NCBI GenBank assembly: GCA_963995505.1
Contig: OZ023181.1
Location: 9,027,487-9,091,486, forward strand
Reading direction: 5' to 3'
Source: Hypericum androsaemum
Taxonomy: Eukaryota > Streptophyta > Magnoliopsida > Malpighiales > Hypericaceae
DNA length: 64,000 bases
Part shown: positions 57,143 to 64,000 of the stretch, one piece after another
Numbering within the stretch: position 1 is the first letter of the stretch
Layout: each line of letters opens with the position of its first letter
Program-made: the position numbers and the translations under genes
The notes under the pieces: generated by a model
The model's input: only the letters and a program-made list of their open reading frames with translations
Databases searched by the model: none
Told to the model about the DNA's origin: nothing

Positions 57143-57272
57143 AAATAAAAACCCTCTAATTGATGTTAATTGGAATAAGTATGACTCAATTGATACGTTT
57201 TAAACCACAGGGTACTGACTTGATTTTTCGCGATACCACAGGGTACTAAAGTGGACTTTTCCCAAATAAAAA
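57143..57272. repeat. Tandem duplicate of the foldback element's right end
   Basis: The last 121 bp of the element ('taattgatgttaattggaat' through 'gtggactttt') plus the 9-bp AAATAAAAA are repeated immediately after it (third AAATAAAAA at 57,264-57,272). Confidence 0.9.
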
Positions 57273-57488
57273 CGAGAAATAAAAAAGAGAAGAAAGAAAG
57301 CGGCCCACCAACCAACTCCTAGCTAATGCAATGCCTTTTGTGGGTTGTTTTATGTCTATGATTCAAGCAAGTTCCAATCTTTTCACGAAATGAGATCTGG
57401 GTTCCTGAGATCTGGGTTGGTTCTTTTGTCGTGACCTAATTTACTTATTTTATGTATATATTATAAATGTGATAACATCATCACCGGT

Positions 57489-57560
57489 GGATCCTTGGCG
57501 CAATGGTAGCGCGTCTGACTCCAGATCAGAAGGTTGCGTGTTCGATTCACGTAGGGTTCA
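57489..57560 (+). tRNA. trnW-CCA (nuclear): tRNA-Trp (anticodon CCA)
   Basis: 72 bases folding as a full cloverleaf: acceptor GGATCCT/AGGGTTC, D arm with GGCGCAATGGTAGCGC, anticodon arm TCTGA-CTCCAGA-TCAGA with CCA, and T arm GCGTG-TTCGATT-CACGT. A-box and B-box promoters are in place. A T-run follows from 57,570 as a Pol III terminator. No intron and no encoded CCA, as usual for plant nuclear tRNA genes. The last acceptor pair is T-A, where I remember G-C in common plant tRNA-Trp; the change is compensated on both sides, so the stem is intact. Confidence 0.97.
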
Positions 57561-57795
57561 ATCTCCTTTAATTTTTTTAATTTACTTTTTAACACTTTTT
57601 TCTCTAAAACCCACTCCACCATTATCCCATCTCCTTGCTCTTCACCTTCAAACCCCATTTTCTTCTTTGAAAAGTATTCTTCCCTTTTCTTTTGGTCAAG
57701 AAATTCAGACGGTTTAGTTTAAATCCTGGAGTTTAGACGGCATTGTACTTTGTTCTCTTCCGAGCAAAGTTTTTCTATTTTTTCCATCTCAAAAA

Positions 57796-59264
57796 ATGCA
57801 ACTCTCAAACCCTCTCCTGCACTCCTCCTTCACCCCTCACTTCCCTTGCACCCACAACCCGACCCGAATATCCCGCGTCCCTGCCCGCCCCGCCAAGAGG
57901 GAGGCGGCCCCCTCCGACCCCAAGACCGAGGCCCAGGAGCTGGTCCGCCACCTCCTCAGAAGCTTCTCCGGCAAGGAGCCCCTCGTCCGGACCCTCCACC
58001 GACACGTCAGGGACGTCCGGACCCACCACTGCTTCCTGCTCTTTGAAGAGCTCGGCCGGACCGACAAGTGGCTGCAGTGCCTCGAGGTTGGGACCCACCA
58101 CCCGTTCGCCTTTTTTACGGTCCTTTTCTTATCGAATTGGGTATTTTGCAGGTGTTCAGGTGGATGCAGAAGCAGCGGTGGTACGTCGCGGATAATGGCG
58201 TCTACTCGAAGCTGATCTCGGTGATGGGGAAGAGGGGACAGACCCGGATGGCAATATGGCTCTTCTCCGAGATGCGTAGCAGCGGCTGCAAGCCCGATAC
58301 CTCGGTCTACAACGCTCTGATCACCGCGCACCTGCATTCCAAGGACAAAGCCAAGGCCTTGACCAAGGCCCTGGTTTACTACGAGAAGTTGAAAGGTATG
58401 CCCCGGTGCCAGCCTAATGTTGTTACCTACAATATTCTTCTGCGCGCTTCCGCTCAAGCGCGCAATGTGGCGCAAGTTAAAGCATTGTTTGATGATCTTG
58501 GTAAGAGCGGGATGGACCCTGATTTGTATACGTTCAATGGCGTGATGGATGCGTATGGGAAGCATGGGATGATCGGTGAGATGGAAAGTGTGCTTGCACG
58601 CATGAAGGATACCAAGTGTAAGCCTGATATTGTCACTTTCAACTCGCTGATTGATTCGTACGGGAAGAAGCAGGAGTTTGCTAAAATGGAGCAAGTTTTT
58701 AGGAGTTTGTTGAGGTCTAAAGAGAAGCCGACATTGCCAACATTTAACTCCATGATATTGAGCTACGGGAAGGCGCGGTTGAAAGAGAAAGCAGAGAGTG
58801 TTTACGAAAAGCTGTGTGATATGAATTATACACCTAGCTTTGTTACATACGAAAGTCTGATCACAATGTACGGTATTTGTGACTGTGTCTCTAAGGCAAG
58901 AGATATATTTGATGATTTAGCCATGTCTGGTAAGGAAGTTAGAGTATCTACCATGAATGTCATGCTAGATGCTTACTGCAAAAATGGGTTGCATGTTGAA
59001 GCACATGCACTTCTCGAAAATGCAAGGACAATACATGTCACGCCTGATTCGACCACTTATAAGCTCTTATTTAGAGCCTACACTAAAGCTGATATGAAAA
59101 TGCTTATGGGGAAGCTGCTAAAGAACATGGATAGAGATGGAATAGTGCCGAATAAAAGCTTCTTTCTCGAGGCTCGGGGAGTTCACAACGGCTCATCTAA
59201 AGTGCCAGGTTCTAGAAAACCTAGAACTGGTTCAAGTGGTCAAAAGGAGGAGATTAAAACCTGA
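57796..59264 (+). CDS. EMB2453: Plastid PPR protein EMB2453 / PPR5
   Basis: P-type pentatricopeptide repeat protein. Exon 1 is 57,796-58,086 (97 codons), then a very short 65-bp GT-AG intron (phase 0), then exon 2 at 58,152-59,264 (370 codons and stop): 467 residues. The Ser/Pro/Arg-rich start suggests a plastid transit peptide. The body holds about eight to nine 35-residue PPR units, visible as repeated VYNALI, VVTYNILLRA, LYTFNGVMDAYGK, IVTFNSLIDSYGKKQEF, LPTFNSMILSYGKA and FVTYESLITMYG. WLQCLEVFRWMQKQRWYVAD spans the splice, and ADMKMLMGKLLKNMDRDGIV is near the end. This matches Arabidopsis EMB2453, orthologue of maize PPR5, which binds and stabilises the unspliced plastid trnG-UCC precursor and is needed for its splicing; loss is embryo-lethal. 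Frame intact. It starts 235 bp after the tRNA-Trp gene. Confidence 0.93.
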
Positions 59265-60660
59265 GTGGATAAACTGGTTGAAGGTTTCTATCGATCTTCT
59301 CATGTCGTTCCTCAAAAAAAAAATGTCTGACCAAATCATGCATTTGCAAGAAGCTCGCGTCAGGGATGAATATTTGGCATGGTTCAAACGCTTCTGATTT
59401 TCGGATTGTCAAGGCAACGAAATTCATTAAGCCAGGGTGACTAGCTTTGCAGAGCGCTCAACCTTTGATTATGGTATGTCAGTCTTTGTTGCTGTAAACC
59501 ATAAAAGTATCTTTTGCTTGGTGCCATCATTATTTCCTGAAACCAATGCTTTCTAACCTTGTCTATGGCTACAGCTAACCTCAGCTTTTAATCTCATTGG
59601 TACGTTGCATGAGTTGGAAACAATTGCTGGTGTTTGTTGTGTGCTCCATTATAATCCTAGCTCCAAGTAATCACTACAGTTGACTGGACATTAGTTGGCT
59701 TGAATCGTTGGAACAACTTCTGAAGTTTGATGCCAATATATCATATTTTGTTCTTAGTCTTTGGTTTTAGGCCAAGTGTGCTGAATTTAAAAGCTTTTTC
59801 TTAGATGTGATCATGCATTATGCACCAATTAGTGGACTTCTTGATGGATGGATTACCGGTCTATGCAGGGACAGAATTAAAGCCAATCGAAGTAATTGTG
59901 GCTCTATAGAGACTCGATGGTTCTCCAATTGCCATGACAATTATAATGGAAGAGACGTCGGCGACTGTTATTGACAGAAGTGACACAATGAGATGTAGGG
60001 CTGCAGCTTCATGACAGTTAGGCAGCTTTCCCCTGTAACCATGATAAGTATTGAACCAATGATGTTTCCTCGGATTAATCCGTGGCTGCCAATTCAATCA
60101 TTTTCTTGTCTCATGGCAAATTTGCACCTTTCTTTTCTTTTGTTTTAGCTAGAATGCCATGTTGCTATAAATCACAGTGTTTTTTCGTCATGTTATTGTC
60201 GTTTGAACAGATCCAAATCAGAGGAATCTGCGTTCATTTGGGTGTTGATTGCCTCTTAATTTGTGTGTTGAACCTTACAAGTTTTAGCTACTTAGTGCAA
60301 GTATGCAATACAGGAAACGTAAGGGAGATAATTTCGTGTTCGAACAATTTTAAATAATTGGCTTCTTGCTACAGTCATATTTAGGCACAAACAGAAAGCA
60401 ACATGCCGTTGCCGTTGAGCTGATGTTGCCGTTGCCGTTGCCGTTGAGCTGATCATTGGCAGTCAAAATTATACATCACATACACTATACATATTGACAA
60501 ACTTGCATTAGTACAAGATGATGTCTTGCTGCTTCAGCCGTAAAGCACTGCAAGGCACAACAATGTCTATGCAGAAGCCGGTTCAAGTTGTACAGTTGTA
60601 TGACTGGTGAACCACCAAAATCAGCTCCAGTGGGTGATAGTTGAATAATAGTGGAACTAG
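59265..60660. other. Intergenic space between two convergent genes
   Basis: Holds the 3' UTRs of EMB2453 (left) and BORR (right). A short GTTGCC/GTTGAGCTGAT repetition is at about 60,400-60,452. No further gene recognised. Confidence 0.5.
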
Positions 60661-62732
60661 TCAACCCTCTTCGGACTCTGCAGCCATATAAGCTTAACCT
60701 TAGAAAACCGAAACCAACGTAGATGACATGGAAGCTGAGACGGCTTTTGTACACCATAGGACAGAGACAAAATGCTTCGTGTTCATATTTGGATAATTGA
60801 TACAGTATGTTACAAGTGTTTGTGCAAAAAACGACTGCAAATAAATCTAACTGGTTGGACTTTGGCTTACCATGTATTGCTTCCATATTGTCATCCTTGT
60901 AAACCCCCAACGGTGAACCGCGAACAGACAAAAGCATCTCACCAGGCTTTGGTACTCGAAGTGTTTTCGGGGTCATCCCAACAGACAGCCTTTGGCTAGT
61001 GAACTGCATTGATAAAGAGAGGTAACTATATCAGTTAAACGAGCAAGCATTTAACCTGAAAGTGGGGTGCAACGTAGAAAACCACTACTTCCAGCAGAGG
61101 AGTTATATGCCTCGGCCATAGGATACAAACCAGAATGTGCGCTTGTTATAGTTAAGTTAAGAGAGAATCAAGAACTAAATATAAAGAGGTGGTGACTGAT
61201 TATTCCTGAAGGAGAAAAAACACAAATCCACAGGAACAGCAAGTGGATTTTTTTTTTTTTTTTGCTTATGTTGGGATGTACCGATAAAAAGGAAGAATAA
61301 CTCCAACTGATATATCCATAATTACATGAATTTCAACTGAAACATAGATGCACAATAAGAAAAATAAGGAGGAGAATTTAAGGGTGAAAAAGCTACACAC
61401 CCCAGGAGTTTGTAGACCATCTTGCATCCCAAACACTGGGGCACCAGATTGTCCTTCGAATACCTGAAAACAGGAAGTACCATCGTGGGATTAGACTTTC
61501 TAAGAGAAATGTTGGTTTCAGGCATGTTTTCAAGAAGCCAAACCCGGGACACTAAAACCCTTGAACATTTTGTTTTGGGCATTTTGTCAAGAAACAACAC
61601 AACATGGTGGTTGGTTATCAAGACACTAGTAAGTTAAAACAACCAACCAACTAGTTAAGAGTTGGTGTCTACTCAATCAAATATGAAACATCTGTATCTC
61701 TAGCATTTTGTCCATGTGAAGAAATAAGGAGAAAAAATAAAATCAACAACATTCAGCAAAGGGAAAAATGAAAGAAAATGCAAGATTAAAGTAAAAGCAA
61801 GTAGTTTGAACATACCAGGTCCCTTGTTTGAAAACCATCGCCACCTAGGAAGGTTGTTCTCACTGCCATCCATAACAACACTCAAGTTAGCCGAACTCGC
61901 AAATTCACTTTAAAAATTAGCATAATTAACGTTCTTATTTAAAAAGAACAGAAAAAAAATATCCCCTTGTTCTTCAATATTCCATCCGACGTATCGAACC
62001 AGAGGCAAATAAGCTAAGCTGAAGTATCAGGCTATCAACATGGTTTCAATGAACTTGGAAGACCAGTAAACCAACTCAACATTAAAGTTTACTCAACGTT
62101 ATTGAACACCAACCAAGCAATGAATTCAATCAAAAAGCCTCCTCTTTCTAGAAACCCTACCGGCTCATTTCCTCTTCCACCTCGTCTTCTAACCGAAAAC
62201 CCAAAATACGATATCTCGGTAAGACCAATGATACCTGCATCATTGGTCAAATCCAGACCACCCAGGGTCCGGATGGCAGAGAAATCTCGGTATCCCGTGC
62301 CGGAGAACCGCTTCCAGATCTCCCTCTCGTAGGCCCCTTCACCAATGGACGGGTTGTCCACCGTCTCCTTCCATTCCATGTCGAACATCCCCTTCTCGAA
62401 CGACAGATTCGGGAACGACTCCCTCAACACCCGCCCAGCTGGGGCCCGGATCTGCTCCTGGGTGAAGCACGACTTGAGCAGGCGCAGGTCAGTCAGCAGG
62501 CGCTCGATCTCCACGTCTCGGGTCGCCCTAATCGCTGCGCTCTGCTTCTCGACTGGAGGAGAGCACACAAAGTTCGGACGGAAACCCTAATTTAGGAGAA
62601 ATTAAAGAGGTGAAGAATGTGGGAGATACCTTCCTGGTGGATCAGTGAAACAGGGAGTTCGGCTCCTTCTTGGTCAGGGGCAGCGGCAGCGGCGGGTTTC
62701 TTGACGGTCTTCTTCGCTCTCTTTCTCGGCAT
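60661..62732 (-). CDS. BORR: Borealin-like chromosomal passenger complex subunit, six exons
   Basis: Exons 62,732-62,630, 62,552-62,235, 61,862-61,816, 61,463-61,401, 61,003-60,871 and 60,677-60,661, all with GT-AG borders and compatible phases, give 226 residues. The chosen ATG begins a basic MPRKRAKKTVKKP segment. Exon 2 carries a helical VEIERLLTDLRLLKSCFTQE region, the type of helix by which borealin joins INCENP and survivin. The C-terminal half includes VFEGQSGAPVFGMQDGLQTP, then MTPKTLRVPKPGEMLLSVRG and SPLGVYKDDNMEAIHESEEG, a conserved tail. I identify it with Arabidopsis BOREALIN RELATED (centromere-targeting partner of Aurora kinase). This rests on these features and on its place beside EMB2453, whose Arabidopsis neighbour I remember as BORR. 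The exon chain is firm; the name is less so. It converges with EMB2453. Confidence 0.75.
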
Positions 62733-62972
62733 TTTCTCGCGAGAATTTGGGAAGAATGAGCTTGCAGGTTGAAGCTCCGAGGAGAAAATGGAAGTGGAAG
62801 ATGGACGTTGTTTCTTTTTATTTTTTGAATTGTGAACGAGGGGGGGAAATTGCATTGCCCCAATCTATGTTTGATGCTTTTTTATTGGGCCTGGTTCGTG
62901 CGGCCCATACAGTTATCAACGCTTTTAATAGGTATGCCTAGTGGTTTTTTTTTTGAGAAACATAGTAGTTTA

Positions 62973-63573
62973 CAGTAAAATCTCTGTAAAGTGATTCCCT
63001 CTAAAGTGATAACCTCTCTAAACTGATAAAAAATTCCGGTTCCGACTCGGGACCAGTGTTAAAATGTGATAACCCCTCTATCGTAACAATTGATATTTTT
63101 CAGAAATTTTTAGTGTAAAATTTCGGTCTCAATTTTTGCATAAAGTGATATTTTTGAATAAATACTTACTTTGCGAATTTGAAAATTATTTTAAGATGTT
63201 AATTTGTATTAGATTTTCTTGTTTGATAACTTTTACGTCATCATTTATTTTTTGAATTATCTTTAAATGGTCCTTGTGATCGCCGTCTTGTTGTAAAAAA
63301 AATTTCAATCGAGTATAGCATTTGAATAACGCTTTAAGCCGAGATTTAAGGTATCTCGTGACTTTTATTTGCACTTTTATTTGATTGATTTAAAATTGCA
63401 TCAACAATTTCTTGTTCAGTCGGAGTGTAGCAAATAAAGAGGTCTTGGTCAAATGAGAATTACACAATAATTTTTTTGTAGTAAAAAAAATGTAAACCCC
63501 TCTTATATAATAACCTCTCTAAAGTGATAATTTTCTCCAGTCCCAATAATATCACTTTAGAGATGTTTTACTG
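62973..63573 (-). mobile_element. Emigrant/pogo-like non-autonomous element, TA target site
   Basis: 601 bp beginning CAGTAAAATCTCTGTAAAGT and ending (reversed) CAGTAAAACATCTCTAAAGT. Flanked by TA on both sides (62,971-62,972 and 63,574-63,575), the Tc1-mariner/pogo target. Minus-strand coding traces (DQDLFICYTPTEQEIVDAIL, KDHLKIIQKINDDVK) suggest a remnant of the parent transposase. It lies about 240 bp upstream of the BORR start codon. Confidence 0.85.
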
Positions 63574-63602
63574 TACTATGACCCGGTATGAACATATTAA
63601 TC

Positions 63603-64000
63603 TTTTTTTTTACTGAATGGTGGAACTTTATTAATAAAAAGGAAAAATATAGCAGAGTGTGAGGGGAAAGAGAAAAAAGAAAAACAAAGGGTCCTAAGAA
63701 CTCCAAAGGCCTGAACGGACTATTATAGTAGCTAACTCGTTGCAATATCTAGTAACTCTATTCAGGCTGACCCATAAGTCGGGTAGTCAAGGATAGATGC
63801 TGCCAAAATAATTAGCGTCGTCCAACTGGAAACACCATCTTCTTTGACTTCAACCTCATGTTCTATGCAAGCGGATCGTAGAAATCAGGGTTTGACATGT
63901 TTGGATATTAAATCAACCTATAGTTTTTGCATTCTTTTGAAAAGAATATAGGCCAACTAGTTTGAAATCTTAGATTAGGGTTGAGTAAATGGTTCCGACT
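63603..64000 (-). mobile_element. LINE 3' end, running out of the window
   Basis: A T-run at 63,603-63,611 is followed by 'actgaatggtggaactttat', which resembles the start of the minus-strand LINE at 49,529 ('tgaacggtaaaatgatttat'). It therefore looks like a LINE 3' terminus with its A-tail. No coding motif seen in the remaining 390 bases. Confidence 0.5.

Overview
The window is nuclear DNA of a flowering plant, probably a eudicot. Genes have GT-AG introns, there is a nuclear-type tRNA-Trp, a plastid-targeted pentatricopeptide gene, CYP71-clan P450s and a full range of plant transposons. Host genes fill only a small part; most of the 64 kb is transposon and endogenous-virus debris, so the species cannot be named from the sequence.

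Left third (1-24,000): two CYP736-like P450 genes lie in the same (-) orientation. The first is cut by the window edge (exon 1, 81-950). The second is complete (21,779-23,631; 506 codons, three exons). The roughly 21 kb between them hold a decayed Ty1/copia element (about 2,150-6,825), a head-to-head inverted pair of MuDR/MULE transposase copies (about 8,711-13,532), a third MULE copy split by a nested terminal-inverted-repeat element (15,841-17,382), and a probable LTR-retroelement gag/leader remnant (about 17,560-19,930). The second P450 has an extra intron that its neighbour lacks; the intron is bounded by a 10-bp direct repeat and resembles a dispersed repeat.

Middle (24,000-35,000): non-autonomous elements, including two hAT-like elements with 8-bp target duplications, a 5'-truncated LINE (25,855-27,911), and minisatellites of 22 and 23 bp.

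Endogenous pararetrovirus block (35,189-48,668): three rearranged copies of a florendovirus-like member of Caulimoviridae. They are a deleted copy, a nearly full-length copy (movement protein, coat, protease, RT-RNase H, then two downstream frames, promoter and primer-binding site) and an inverted coat/protease copy. TA microsatellites bound the block on both sides.

Right part (48,700-64,000): remains of a histidinol-phosphate aminotransferase (HISN6) gene are pulled apart by a LINE and a MULE-like element. Within the LINE, an 83-bp coding segment is amplified about 11 times. Next come a MULE-like element with a half-kilobase polypyrimidine core, tRNA-Trp(CCA), the intact PPR gene EMB2453/PPR5, and, converging on it, a six-exon gene I read as the borealin-like chromosomal passenger subunit BORR. 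An Emigrant/pogo-like element lies just upstream of BORR, and a LINE 3' end closes the window. EMB2453 and BORR do not act in one pathway (plastid RNA processing versus mitosis), but their adjacency looks like conserved gene order.

Identifications rest on visual motif recognition and remembered family features; no database search was run.
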